A stretch of 64,000 nt of DNA from Rhizobiaceae bacterium (GCA_019635715.1 JAHBYY010000006.1:1-64000), one strand, 5' to 3'; counted from the stretch's first letter, positions 1 through 11,615 are shown. Numbers and translations are program-made. Notes: generated by a model from the sequence alone, not told the origin.

Positions 1-2910
<2,910 letters not shown>

Positions 2911-3330
2911 GGCCTGGTCCTCCGGTTGGTCTTCGTGAATCCATGCCTCGCGCCGAGGGCGCGGCAGCATGGCGCCTGTCAGTCTCTCACGCCGCATCGC
3001 ACCGTCGCAACCATGCCGCCCGCAGGGACAGGCGTTCCGACAGACCCGGCCGGATCTGGCCCCTCTGGCTGGATCCGGCTTTGCGCTACGCGAAGCAATT
3101 AAGACAGCAGTACTGTCCTAAATTTCTTATGGCAGAATTCTTTCCGCCATTCAAGACCGAATCGGAAACGCGGCGCCGCCGCCGCGAAAGAAAATGTCCC
3201 CATCGAAGCGCCCGGCGATACGATCTGTCGCGCCCGGGCCGCTGGGTCCGGCGGCGGCGGCCTCGTGGCCCTTGTGCCGGCCCCGGAATTTTGTCTTGTG
3301 TCGGGGCCGAAGCAGTCCACGGATTTTCCC
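2911..3330. other. Intergenic region between gltB and ltaE
   Basis: About 420 bases between two divergent genes, so it must hold both promoters. I see no credible gene. A short inverted repeat GACAG-N5-CTGTC lies at 3103-3117 in an AT-richer patch, and could be an operator. No sigma-54 or NtrC-type site was recognised. Confidence 0.4.
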
Positions 3331-4383
3331 ATGCATTTCTCTTCCGACAACTGGGCCGGCGCCCACCCCCGGATCGCCGAGAGCCTGACGCGCCATGCGG
3401 CCGGCTTCGAGCCGGCCTATGGCGGCGGCGATCTCGACGCGGCGGTCACCCGGCGCTTCTGCGAAATCTTCGAGCGGGAGGTCGCGGTCTTCTTCGTCGG
3501 CACCGGTACGGCCGCCAATGCGCTGTCACTGACACTGCATGCCAGGCCGGGCGGCATCGCCTTCTGCCACCGCGGCGCGCACATCATGGAGGACGAATGC
3601 GGTGCCCCCGAATATCTGTCGGGCGGCGGCCGGCTGCGCGCCGTCGACGGGCCGTTCGGCAAGTTCTCGGCCGACGCGCTGGAGCGCTCGGTGGCGCGGT
3701 TCTTCCCGCAGATCGTCCATGACGGCCGCGCCTGCGCCATCTCGATCACTCAGGCGACGGAGGCCGGCACGGTCTATTCGCTCGACGAGATCGAGGGCAT
3801 CTCCGCCGTCGCTGGAAAATTCGCGCTGCCGCTGCACATGGACGGCGCGCGCTTCGCCAACGCGCTGGTGTCGCTGGACACCACGCCGGCCGAGATGACC
3901 TGGAAGCGCGGCGTCGACATGGTCTCCTTCGGAGGCACCAAGAACGGCTGCTGGTGCGCCGAGGCGATCGTGCTGTTCGACACGTCGAAGGCCGACGAGC
4001 TTGCATTCATTCGCAAGCGCGCCGCGCAGCTCTTTTCCAAGTCGCGCTTCATCGCCGCGCAGTTCGACGCCTACTTCGCCGACGATCTTTGGCTGGAGAC
4101 GGCCCGGCATGCCAATGCGACCGCGGCGGCGCTCGCCGACGTGCTGCGGACGGCACCGCTGACGCGCCTCGCCTGGGAGCCGCAGGCCAACGAGGTGTTC
4201 GGCATCATGCGCCGCGACACCATGGACCGCGCCCTCGCGGCGGGCGCGCGCTTCTACGAATGGCATGTCCCGGCCGACTTCGCCGAGCCGATCGCCCCCG
4301 ACGAGGTGCTCTGCCGCTTCGTCACCAGCTTCGCCACGTCGCGCGGCGAGATCGACACCTTCGCCCGGCTGGTCGGCAACTGA
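3331..4383 (+). CDS. ltaE: Low-specificity L-threonine aldolase
   Basis: PLP enzyme of fold type I (350 residues) that splits L-threonine or allo-threonine into glycine and acetaldehyde. The sequence shows the beta-eliminating lyase pattern: GTGTAANAL binds the cofactor phosphate, HMDGARFANA near 169-178 contacts PLP, and Lys204 in SFGGTKNG is the Schiff-base lysine. I chose ATG 3331 (MHFSSDNW), which begins the family's usual N-terminus; the frame is open further upstream but that part looks non-coding. The LysE-type exporter starts 43 bases downstream on the same strand, so the two may be co-transcribed. Confidence 0.93.
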   Translation: MHFSSDNWAGAHPRIAESLTRHAAGFEPAYGGGDLDAAVTRRFCEIFEREVAVFFVGTGTAANALSLTLHARPGGIAFCHRGAHIMEDECGAPEYLSGGGRLRAVDGPFGKFSADALERSVARFFPQIVHDGRACAISITQATEAGTVYSLDEIEGISAVAGKFALPLHMDGARFANALVSLDTTPAEMTWKRGVDMVSFGGTKNGCWCAEAIVLFDTSKADELAFIRKRAAQLFSKSRFIAAQFDAYFADDLWLETARHANATAAALADVLRTAPLTRLAWEPQANEVFGIMRRDTMDRALAAGARFYEWHVPADFAEPIAPDEVLCRFVTSFATSRGEIDTFARLVGN

Positions 4384-4426
4384 CACCGGCCGCCACGCCA
4401 CCCGGCACCATCAGGAGTCCCCGACC

Positions 4427-5062
4427 ATGCCCTCAACCGACCTGCTGATCGCCTTCTTCGTCACGACCGCGATCTTTGCCTACATACCGGGCCCGGCGAT
4501 GCTCTACGCCACCGCCCAGACCCTGGCGCGCGGACGCATGTCGGGCTTCATGGCCGCACTCGGCATCCATCTCGGCTGCTATGTGCATGTCATCGCCGCC
4601 GCGGCCGGCCTGTCGGTGCTCTTCCACGCCGTGCCGGTGCTCTATCTCGCCGTCAAGCTGGCCGGCGCCGCCTATCTGGTCTGGCTCGGCATCTCGCTGT
4701 TTCGCGCCAAGACCGGCGGGGAGGACGACACCACGCCCGTCTTCGCGCCGAAATCGGCGCGCCGCGCCTTCGTCGAGAGCATCACCGTCGAGGTGCTGAA
4801 CCCGAAGACGGCGATCTTCTTCCTCGCCTTCCTGCCGCAGTTCGTCGACCCGGCGGCGGCGTTTCCGGTCTGGCTGCAACTGGTCATCCTCGGGACGATC
4901 GTCAATCTGATCTTCTCGTCGGCCGACATCGTCTGCGTCGTGCTGGCCGGTGCGATGCTGGCCCGGCTGCGGCGCTCGGGACGCGCCCGGCGGATCATGC
5001 AGCGGGCCGGCGGGGCGGTGCTGGTCGGCCTCGGCCTGCATGTCGCGCTGCAGCGAAGCTGA
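4427..5062 (+). CDS. LysE/RhtB-family amino acid exporter
   Basis: Predicted inner-membrane exporter of 211 residues, the normal length of the RhtB/LysE family, with about six hydrophobic segments. The family signature near the N-terminus (IPGPAMLYATAQTLARGR) and the NPKTAIFFLAFLPQF segment near residue 125 are both present. Members export threonine, homoserine, lysine or related compounds; the substrate cannot be set from sequence. It follows the threonine aldolase gene closely, so threonine or an analogue is a reasonable guess. The start is ATG 4427, with AGGAG 11 bases before it. Confidence 0.9.
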   Translation: MPSTDLLIAFFVTTAIFAYIPGPAMLYATAQTLARGRMSGFMAALGIHLGCYVHVIAAAAGLSVLFHAVPVLYLAVKLAGAAYLVWLGISLFRAKTGGEDDTTPVFAPKSARRAFVESITVEVLNPKTAIFFLAFLPQFVDPAAAFPVWLQLVILGTIVNLIFSSADIVCVVLAGAMLARLRRSGRARRIMQRAGGAVLVGLGLHVALQRS

Positions 5063-5073
5063 CGGCGCATGAC

Positions 5074-5102
5074 AAAAGGGGCGGCGCCCATGGCACCGCC
5101 CC
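5074..5102 (-). terminator. Rho-independent terminator of the hsp20 gene
   Basis: On the minus strand GGGGCGG-N11-CCGCCCC forms a strong stem with an inner GCC/GGC extension, followed by TTTTGT. It lies 30 bases after the small heat shock gene and also stands between two convergent genes. Confidence 0.8.
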
Positions 5103-5131
5103 GGATGTGCTTTCCTATGTCGGTCGAACCG

Positions 5132-5599
5132 TTACTGGCTGACGGTGGCCTCGATCTGCTTGGCCTGCGCCGAAGCGGAGGCGATGGCGATCTTGCGCGG
5201 CTTCAGTTCCTCGGGAACGTTGCGCCTGAGATCGACATGCAGGAGGCCGTTCTTCAGCACGGCGCCGGTGACCTCGACATGGTCGGCGAGCTGGAAGCGG
5301 CGCTCGAAGGAACGGCCGGCGATGCCGCGATAGATGACCTCGCTGCCCTCGCCCTTGGGCTCGTCCTTGTGCTCGCCTTTCACGGTCAGCACGTTGCGGT
5401 GCGACTCGATCTCGATCTCGCTCTCCGAGAAGCCGGCGACGGCAAGGCTGACACGATAGGAATCGGTCCCGGTCCGCTCGATGTTGTAGGGCGGATAGGT
5501 CTGCGCGGTGTCCGGCTGCCCGAGCGTGTCGAGCATGGTGAAGAGACGGTCGAAACCGACGGTCGAGCGATAGAGGGGGGAAAAATCAACGTGACGCAT
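5132..5599 (-). CDS. Small heat shock protein, Hsp20/IbpA family
   Basis: ATP-independent holdase chaperone of 155 residues. The N-terminus (MRHVDFSPLYRSTVGFDRLF) is the typical start of rhizobial class A IbpA-like proteins. The alpha-crystallin domain spans roughly residues 35-130, with ERTGTDSYRVSLAVAGF and the GVLKNGLL-like motif (GAVLKNGLLHVDL). The C-terminal IxI-like tail is PRKIAI. I chose the second ATG (5599) because GGAG lies 10 bases upstream and is sequestered in the ROSE hairpin; an ATG five codons earlier lies inside that hairpin. It is transcribed alone and has its own terminator. Confidence 0.95.
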   Translation of the reverse strand: MRHVDFSPLYRSTVGFDRLFTMLDTLGQPDTAQTYPPYNIERTGTDSYRVSLAVAGFSESEIEIESHRNVLTVKGEHKDEPKGEGSEVIYRGIAGRSFERRFQLADHVEVTGAVLKNGLLHVDLRRNVPEELKPRKIAIASASAQAKQIEATVSQ

Positions 5600-5680
5600 G
5601 GATATGTTCTCCACTTGAGCAACATGGTTGGCGCTTGATCCGACGCGAAAGCCGTACCGGCCTTTCGCCCTGGATCAGCG
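5600..5680 (-). promoter_or_regulatory. ROSE-type RNA thermometer in the hsp20 leader
   Basis: The 5' leader folds into two clear hairpins. The distal one pairs TGATCC (5636-5641) with GGATCA (5672-5677) and contains a nine-pair stem GCGAAAGCC/GGcCTTTCGC. The proximal one (5604-5625) pairs ATGTT with AACAT. It sets the conserved TTGCT of ROSE elements against the Shine-Dalgarno GGAG with a G opposite G, the weak point known from rhizobial ROSE. Established knowledge: such hairpins melt at heat-shock temperature and free the ribosome site. Confidence 0.8.
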
Positions 5681-6025
5681 GCCCCTGTCGAGGCGGCCGC
5701 GTCACCTATCTGGTGGCCCGAAAACGCGGTTTCAAGGGCGTGGCGACAGCCTGCCGGGTGTGCGGCCGCCCATGAACCTGCGATGAACCCTTTCTTCGGA
5801 TTCCATTCAGCCGGCCTCCTCTATCGTTCGAACCATCAGGAAAGAGCGGCGACGGAGACGACGCCGCAACGGAGCCGGACCGGGTGTAACGTCCCTTCCT
5901 CTCGGTTCGACAAACGGGTCGGAAGCCGGTGACCGGCTTCCGGCCCGACCGCTTCCTGAAGCTTTCTTTGCAATTTGTCGGTATCGTCGATCCCGGCCTG
6001 AAGGCCCCGGGCCGGAATCTTGTTC
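5681..6025. other. Gene-free stretch upstream of the hydrolase
   Basis: About 345 bases between the hsp20 leader and the hydrolase gene. It should hold the hsp20 promoter and the plus-strand hydrolase promoter. No gene, repeat or convincing promoter box was recognised; the open frames here have poor composition. Confidence 0.35.
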
Positions 6026-7003
6026 GTGACGACAGCATCCTTCTTCGACATTCCGGGCAACCCGCGCCCCGAGCGGGCCACCGTCGCCTTCATGACCGCC
6101 CGCGACGGCATCCGGCTGCGCTATGCGCTGTGCGAGCCCTCGGTCGCGCCGCATGCCGGGACGGTCGTCATCCTCACCGGGCGCAACGAATCGATCGAGA
6201 AATATTTCGAGACGATCCGCGACTTGAACCGGCGCGGCCTCGCCTGTGCGATCATGGATTGGCGCGGCCAGGGCGGGTCCGGGCGCCTGCTGCGCAATCC
6301 CGATCGCGGCTTCGTGGCGCGGTTCGACGACTATGTCGACGATCTCGACCAGTTCTATCGCCAGGTGGTGCTGCCGGACAGCCGCGGGCCGCATTTCATG
6401 CTGGCCCATTCGACGGGCGCGCTGATCGCCCTGCTCGCCGCGCCCATCCTCGCCAACCGGGTGCGCCGCATGGTGCTGATCGCGCCGTTCCTGACGGCCA
6501 CCGGGCTGCCGCTCTCGCTATCCAGTGTCAGCCGCCTGATGAGCCTGCTCTACTGGACGGGATTTGGCCGCATCTACGCCTATGGAGGCGCCCGCGGCGC
6601 CGAACGTCCGCCCTTCGCCACCAATCGCCTGACGACCGACCCGCGGCGTTTCGCGCGCAACGTCGATCTCGTCATGGCCCACCGCCAGCTCGGCCTGGGC
6701 GGGCCGACGGTCGCCTGGGTGCGCGCCGCGATCATCGCCTCGGCGCGCGTCCGCGACCCGGCCTTCGTCGAGCGCTTCCGCATTCCGACCCTGTTCATCG
6801 CCGCGGGAGCCGACGAGGTCGTGTCGAAAAGGGCCGTGCAGGACTATGCAAGGGCTGTGAAGACCGGCTCGCTGCTGACCATCGACGGCGCCCGCCACGA
6901 GATCCTGCAGGAGGCCGACATCTATCGCGAGCAGGTTCTGGCGGCCTTCGATGCCTTCGTCCCCGGCTCGGACGCCGATCCGCTCGCCACCACCGGCCTC
7001 TGA
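6026..7003 (+). CDS. Alpha/beta hydrolase, lysophospholipase (PldB) type
   Basis: Probable serine hydrolase of 325 residues in the monoacylglycerol lipase/lysophospholipase L2 group. The nucleophile is Ser129 in LAHSTGAL, where Ala replaces the first Gly of GxSxG, as is common in this group. The DWRGQGGSGR segment near 78-87 is the family hallmark and DGARHEI near the end supplies the catalytic His. No signal peptide is visible, so it is probably cytoplasmic or membrane-associated. GTG 6026 is preferred (GGAA about eight bases upstream); a TTG two codons earlier is possible. The stop abuts the convergent hisN stop with no space between. Confidence 0.85.
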   Translation: MTTASFFDIPGNPRPERATVAFMTARDGIRLRYALCEPSVAPHAGTVVILTGRNESIEKYFETIRDLNRRGLACAIMDWRGQGGSGRLLRNPDRGFVARFDDYVDDLDQFYRQVVLPDSRGPHFMLAHSTGALIALLAAPILANRVRRMVLIAPFLTATGLPLSLSSVSRLMSLLYWTGFGRIYAYGGARGAERPPFATNRLTTDPRRFARNVDLVMAHRQLGLGGPTVAWVRAAIIASARVRDPAFVERFRIPTLFIAAGADEVVSKRAVQDYARAVKTGSLLTIDGARHEILQEADIYREQVLAAFDAFVPGSDADPLATTGL

Positions 7004-7780
7004 TCAGCCGGCGAGCATCGCCCTGGCCGCGGCATGCAATTCCGGCGTGGCCGCCGCGACGATGTCGCCGCCGTTTTCCGCCGGGCCGCCATCGAAGGTG
7101 GTGACCACGCCGCCTGCCCGCTCGATTAGCGGGATCAGTGCCGCGATGTCGTAGGACTGCAGGCCGGGATCGGCGACGATGTCGACCTGGCCGGCCGCGA
7201 TCATCGCGAAGGCGTAGCAGTCGGTGCCGTAGCGCGACAGCCGCACCGCCTGTTCGAGCCGGTCGAAGCGCTGGCGCGCCGCGCCCTTGAACAGGCTCGG
7301 CGTGGTGGTGAACAGGATGGCTTCCGACAGCGACGTGACCTTGCGCGTCGCCAGCGGCCGCGCCCCGCCCGGCCCCTCATAGCCGGCGCCGTCCTCGGTC
7401 GCCCAGAACAGCTCGCCGGTAAAGGGCTGCGACATCAGCCCGGCGACCGCGTCGCCGTCCACGGTAAGGCCGACCAGCGTGCCCCATACCGGGATACCGG
7501 AGATGAAGGCGCGCGTCCCGTCGATCGGGTCGATGATCCACATGTGGCGGCTGCCCGCATTCTCCAGCCCGTGTTCCTCGCCGAGAATGCCGTGGTCGGG
7601 ATGGGCCTCGCGGATCAGCGCCCGGATGACGCGCTCGGCTTCGCGGTCGGCTTCCGTGACCGGATCGAAGCCGGCATCGAGCTTGTTGGCGACGGCGCCC
7701 TGGCTTCTGAAGCGCGGCAGCGTTTCCGCCGATGCGGCCTTGGCGATCGCGCGCAGGAAATCGGCAGAGATCGTCATCAT
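7004..7780 (-). CDS. hisN: Histidinol-phosphatase, inositol monophosphatase family
   Basis: Mg2+-dependent phosphatase of 258 residues. The metal motifs are GEEH (Glu68-Glu69), DPIDGT (84-89) and the C-terminal SYDIAAL. The inserted region and overall length match alphaproteobacterial HisN, which removes phosphate from L-histidinol phosphate in histidine synthesis, better than SuhB; inositol monophosphatase activity remains possible. Two ATGs are adjacent at the start and GGGGGA lies just upstream. The MmgR-like sRNA begins about 165 bases beyond its start, divergently, which is the known context of that RNA family (first named after suhB). Confidence 0.88.
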   Translation of the reverse strand: MMTISADFLRAIAKAASAETLPRFRSQGAVANKLDAGFDPVTEADREAERVIRALIREAHPDHGILGEEHGLENAGSRHMWIIDPIDGTRAFISGIPVWGTLVGLTVDGDAVAGLMSQPFTGELFWATEDGAGYEGPGGARPLATRKVTSLSEAILFTTTPSLFKGAARQRFDRLEQAVRLSRYGTDCYAFAMIAAGQVDIVADPGLQSYDIAALIPLIERAGGVVTTFDGGPAENGGDIVAAATPELHAAARAMLAG

Positions 7781-7912
7781 GTCCCCCGTCGGAAGCGACG
7801 CCCGTCCGGCGACGCCTGGCGCTCTTTAGGACGGATTGCGGCGGCGGCGCAACGTGGCGCGCCGAACGGCAATTCTCATTTCAGAGTGAATTAAGAATTC
7901 GCGTCCGGACGC

Positions 7913-7940
7913 TTGACATTTGTGCGCTGCACAATATCCT
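7913..7940 (+). promoter_or_regulatory. Sigma-70-type promoter of the MmgR-like sRNA
   Basis: TTGACA at 7913-7918, a 16-base spacer and TATCCT at 7935-7940. The spacer carries TGTGCGCTGCACAA, an imperfect palindrome like the conserved promoter elements of rhizobial mmgR genes. Confidence 0.7.
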
Positions 7941-7946
7941 CGCTCT

Positions 7947-8028
7947 CGAACAGGGTTTCCTGTTCATGCCCTCCTTGGGCGTTTCCTCCCTAGACTTGGA
8001 CCGCGTTGTGAAAGCAGCGCGGTTTTTT
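7947..8028 (+). ncRNA. mmgR: MmgR (alpha-r8 family, Rfam suhB) small RNA
   Basis: Trans-acting Hfq-type sRNA of about 80 nt. The conserved core, a C-rich unpaired stretch reading CCCTCCTTGGGCGTTTCCTC at 7969-7988, and the following CCTAGACTTGGACC match the alpha-r8/MmgR family as I recall it. It ends in a rho-independent terminator: CCGCGTTG/CAGCGCGG stem at 8001-8022 followed by eight T. In Sinorhizobium this RNA limits polyhydroxybutyrate granule build-up under nitrogen shortage. The neighbouring inositol-phosphatase-family gene fits the family's usual location. The 5' end is inferred from the promoter. Confidence 0.82.
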
Positions 8029-8067
8029 TTGACCGTCGCACGCTGCGACGCAACATCGGCCGGAGGA

Positions 8068-9009
8068 CTATTCCGCCGCCAGCGGCAGGTCCGAAAGGCC
8101 GGCGTCCGGCAGCGCCATCAGGTCGGCGCAGAACCGTGCCAGATCGCTCGCCAGCATCTCGAAACCCGACGACTTCTGCAGCGTGCGCTCATTCATGTAG
8201 AGGCCGCGATTGACCTCGATCTGGATCGCGTGGAGCCCGCGCGCCGGGCGTCCGTAGTGTTCGGTGATGAAGCCGCCGGCATAGGGCTTGTTGTGCCCGA
8301 CCGCATAGCCCATCCCCATCAGCAGGGCGATCGCGCAGTCCGAGATCGCCGAGGACGCCGACGCGCCGAAGCGGTCGCCTATGATGAAGTCCGGCCGCAT
8401 GCCGCCGTCGCCGATGCGGATGCTGGCCGGCATCGAATGGCAGTCGACGAGGACGGCATGGCCGAACCGCGCATGCGTGCGGGCGACGAGATGCTTCAAC
8501 CGCTCGTGGAACGGCTTGTACACCAGTTCGATGCGGCCGAGCGCCTCGGCCAGCGGCAGCCGCGACGGATAGATCTCGAGCCCCTCGCCGACCAGCTTCG
8601 GGATGGTGCCCAGCCCGCCCGCGACCCGCGGCGACCTGGCATTGGCGAAGGCCGGCAGCGGCTCGCGGAACATGCGCGGGTCGAGTTCCCAGGGCTCCCG
8701 GTTGACGTCGATGTAGCAGCGCGGAAAATTGGCCGTCAGCATCGGAGCGCCGAGAGGCACGGCGGCCGCGAACAACTCGTCGACATAGCAGTCCTCGGAC
8801 CGCCGGATCGCCAGCGGGTCGAGCTTCGACATCGCCATGAAGCGCGATGGATAGTGGCGTCCGCTGTGCGGCGAACTGAACACGAAGGGGACGCGCTGGT
8901 CGACCGTTTCGCGAACCTCGAAAGGCGCGACGTCGGCGAAATCGTCGGCCGGCATCATGCTGGGGCGCCCCGCCCTCGAAAAGTCGCTCGCATCGGTCGA
9001 ACCTGCCAT
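8068..9009 (-). CDS. N-formylglutamate amidohydrolase family protein
   Basis: Predicted zinc hydrolase of 313 residues (HutG type II / FGase family). Members release formate from N-formyl-L-glutamate in histidine breakdown, or act on related N-acyl amino acids. Visible features are VFSSPHSGRHYP near residue 45, DxNREPWELDPRMF near 100, DCHSMPAS near 190 and the C-terminal IEVNRGLYMNE. ATG 9009 is taken as start, with AAGG eight bases upstream; the frame opens 21 codons earlier but that part is low in family likeness. It is monocistronic and no other hut genes are in the window. Confidence 0.87.
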   Translation of the reverse strand: MAGSTDASDFSRAGRPSMMPADDFADVAPFEVRETVDQRVPFVFSSPHSGRHYPSRFMAMSKLDPLAIRRSEDCYVDELFAAAVPLGAPMLTANFPRCYIDVNREPWELDPRMFREPLPAFANARSPRVAGGLGTIPKLVGEGLEIYPSRLPLAEALGRIELVYKPFHERLKHLVARTHARFGHAVLVDCHSMPASIRIGDGGMRPDFIIGDRFGASASSAISDCAIALLMGMGYAVGHNKPYAGGFITEHYGRPARGLHAIQIEVNRGLYMNERTLQKSSGFEMLASDLARFCADLMALPDAGLSDLPLAAE

Positions 9010-9152
9010 TCCGGAACCTTGCTGTCCAGCTTCGCGGCGCTCTGAAACGCCGCGCCGGCAACCGCCATTCACTTGATATTTACCGCATCGGATTCATATA
9101 GCCTGCATGGTTAACGGGCCTTCTGGGCAGGCTTGATTCGCACGGGAACGAG

Positions 9153-9515
9153 ATGGCACGGATACTTCTTGCCGAAGACGACGACGACATGCGCCGCTTT
9201 CTGGTGAAGGCCCTGGAACGGGCCGGCTACGACGTCAGCGACTTCGACAACGGCGCCAGCGCCTATGAGCGGCTGCGCGAGGAGCCCTTCTCCCTGCTGC
9301 TCACCGATATCGTCATGCCGGAGATGGACGGCATCGAACTGGCGCGCCGCGCCACCGAGATCGACCCGGACCTCAAGGTCATGTTCATCACCGGCTTCGC
9401 GGCGGTGGCGCTCAATCCGGATTCCAAGGCGCCGCGCGACGCCAAGATCCTGTCCAAGCCCTTCCACCTGCGCGACCTCGTCAACGAGGTCGAGAAGATG
9501 CTGCACGCCGCCTGA
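9153..9515 (+). CDS. cpdR: Single-domain response regulator CpdR
   Basis: Receiver-only protein of 120 residues. The acidic pocket is E8-D9-D10, the phosphoacceptor Asp52 is in LLTDIVMPEMDG, and the conserved Lys is in SKPFHL. It ends in Ala-Ala, the C-terminus that marks CpdR for ClpXP in Caulobacter. Established role: unphosphorylated CpdR directs ClpXP to the pole and primes proteolysis of cell-cycle substrates; the CckA-ChpT phosphorelay controls it. Length and sequence are near-typical for Hyphomicrobiales. It is monocistronic, followed by a tRNA gene. Confidence 0.93.
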   Translation: MARILLAEDDDDMRRFLVKALERAGYDVSDFDNGASAYERLREEPFSLLLTDIVMPEMDGIELARRATEIDPDLKVMFITGFAAVALNPDSKAPRDAKILSKPFHLRDLVNEVEKMLHAA

Positions 9516-9591
9516 CCGCGGGGCGCGTCGAAAGCCGGTTCGCGGCTATTGACGGGCGGATTCAAAAATGGTGTATGCGCCGCATTCGAAT

Positions 9592-9666
<75 letters not shown>

Positions 9667-9691
9667 TTCGGCTCCTTGATTTGATTGAAAG

Positions 9692-9713
9692 ATCCGCTTC
9701 GGCGGATTTTTTC
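9692..9713 (+). terminator. Terminator after tRNA-Val
   Basis: ATCCGC-TTCG-GCGGAT stem with a UUCG-type loop followed by a T-rich tail. It probably also serves the convergent sigma-54 activator gene that ends at 9729. Confidence 0.8.
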
Positions 9714-9728
9714 GTTTCTGGCGACGAT

Positions 9729-11615
9729 TCACCGGCCGACGGCCGGCCGGACATGCTTGTAGAGGGTGGTCCGCGAAACGCCGAGCCGCCGCGCCGCCTG
9801 CGAGACGTTGCCGCCGGACGCCAGATAGGCCGATCGCATCTCCTGGCAGCGCCGCTCGTTGAGCGGATGGCCGCGGCATGCGGCGCAGACTTCCGTCGGC
9901 CCCGCCGGCGCCGCGGCGTCGAAGGCCTCCTCGTCGAGATGCTCCATACGGCGGCGCAGCAATGCGCGCTGCAGGACGGCGTTGAGCTCGCGTGCGTTGC
10001 CGGGCCATTTGCGTCGGGCGAGGCGGGCGATCGCCGCATCGGTGATCGCCACGCCGGGCGCGATCCTCGCCACCAGATGCCGGACGATCCCGCCGAAATC
10101 CGTGCGCGCCGCCAGCGGCGGAAGGTGGATGGAGAAGGCGTTCAGCCGGTAGAGCAGGTCGCCGCGAAAGGCCCGCGCCGCCACCATCTCGTGCAGGTCG
10201 CGGTTGGTTGCCGAGACGATCTGGACATCGAGCCTGACGAGCTTCTGGCCGCCCACCGCGCGCACCTCCATCGTGTCGAGGAAGCGGAGAAGCGCGGTCT
10301 GCGCGGCAAGCGGAATGTCGGCCACCTCATCGAGGAACAGGGTGCCCTTGTCGGCCAGCCTGGCCAGGCCCGGAGACCCGTCGCTGCGGGCGTTGGTGAA
10401 GGCGCCGCGCTCGTGGCCGAACAGTTCGGAGACGAACAGCGGCTCCGGCAGCGCCCCGCAGTTCACCGCGACGAACTCGCCCTTGCGGCGGCTGAGCGCA
10501 TGGACATGACGCGCCATGAGGTCCTTGCCGGTGCCGGTCTCGCCGGTGATGTGGACGGGCATCGCCAGCGCGGCGGCGTCGGCCGCTTCGCGGATGGCAG
10601 CCTGAAGCGCGGCGTCGTCGCAGACGAAATCCGGCGTCTCGACGTTTCGGACGAGCGGCGCAGCGACGGCCGCCGGGACGCTCGAAGCACCCATGGACCT
10701 GCGGCCTATCTGCCGGCACACCATGAACAGGCCGCTGCCGGCGCGGTCGCGCACGCGCACCACCCCGCCCTTGAGCAGGCCGTCCATGACGGAGCTGAAG
10801 GCCGCCTCGAACAGAGCTTCGAACCTGCCGCCGATCTCCGCCGGCAGGCCGGACAGCAGCGCCGTGCCGGGCCGGTTGATCGAGTGGATGCGCCCGTCCC
10901 GCGAAACCGCGATCAGGCCGGCCGACAGCGTGTCGAGATATTCGGCGCGCGGATGAAACGCGAAGATGAAGCTCTCCGACCGCTCGTGGAAGATCAGCCC
11001 GTTCTCGATCTGCGCGGCCGCCATGCGCACCAGCGCGTGCGTATGCTGCTGCCTGGCTTCGTTGGCGCAGGAGGCGTCGAGCAGGCCGAGAACCTCGCCG
11101 CGCGAATCCAGGATCGGCGCCGCCATGCAACTGAGGTGCCCGTGGCAGGCGAAATAGTGCTCCCGCCCGTAGACGGCCACGGGCTGCTTCTCGAGCGCGG
11201 CGAGACCGAGCGCGTTCGTCCCCCTCTCCGCCTCGCGCCAGACGCTTCCGGGGATGATGACGCGGCCTTCCTCGCTGTCGGCGAACTGCTGGTCGCTGAT
11301 CGTGTCGAGCACCACCCCGGCTGCGTCGCCCAGCGCTATGGTGAAGCTGGAGCCGGCGATCTGCGAATACAGCAGTTGCATCTCGGCCAGCGCCAGGCGC
11401 CGCAGCGCCGCCAGCGCGTCGCGACGCCTGCTGACCTGCTCGAAGGGGATGACGTCGCCGCGCGGCCGTGAACGCGGGTCGAGCCCGAAATCCCGGCAGC
11501 GCTGCCAGCTCGTCGCCACCGGACCCGAAAGCATCCCGGCGGGAAAGCGCAGGCCGCCCTCCAGCGCGGCGCGCGCCCTGTCCATGCCCGACGAGTGACC
11601 CGACACCTGCTGCAT
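9729..11615 (-). CDS. AcoR-type sigma-54 transcriptional activator (GAFTNA variant)
   Basis: Bacterial enhancer-binding protein of 628 residues. An N-terminal GAF-like sensor (about 75-210) and a PAS-like stretch (about 220-300) precede the AAA+ domain, with Walker A GETGTGKD at 358-365 and Walker B GTLFLDE. A Fis-type helix-turn-helix lies at the end (NVSQAARRLGVSRTTLYKH). The sigma-54 contact loop reads GAFTNA (404-409) instead of GAFTGA. ATG 11615 is chosen because GGAGGAG sits just before it. The gene is divergent from the alcohol dehydrogenase, whose sigma-54 promoter lies between them. By context it is a candidate regulator of that gene and of prmABCD; such regulators (MimR/PrmR) accompany propane monooxygenases. 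Confidence 0.88.
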   Translation of the reverse strand: MQQVSGHSSGMDRARAALEGGLRFPAGMLSGPVATSWQRCRDFGLDPRSRPRGDVIPFEQVSRRRDALAALRRLALAEMQLLYSQIAGSSFTIALGDAAGVVLDTISDQQFADSEEGRVIIPGSVWREAERGTNALGLAALEKQPVAVYGREHYFACHGHLSCMAAPILDSRGEVLGLLDASCANEARQQHTHALVRMAAAQIENGLIFHERSESFIFAFHPRAEYLDTLSAGLIAVSRDGRIHSINRPGTALLSGLPAEIGGRFEALFEAAFSSVMDGLLKGGVVRVRDRAGSGLFMVCRQIGRRSMGASSVPAAVAAPLVRNVETPDFVCDDAALQAAIREAADAAALAMPVHITGETGTGKDLMARHVHALSRRKGEFVAVNCGALPEPLFVSELFGHERGAFTNARSDGSPGLARLADKGTLFLDEVADIPLAAQTALLRFLDTMEVRAVGGQKLVRLDVQIVSATNRDLHEMVAARAFRGDLLYRLNAFSIHLPPLAARTDFGGIVRHLVARIAPGVAITDAAIARLARRKWPGNARELNAVLQRALLRRRMEHLDEEAFDAAAPAGPTEVCAACRGHPLNERRCQEMRSAYLASGGNVSQAARRLGVSRTTLYKHVRPAVGR

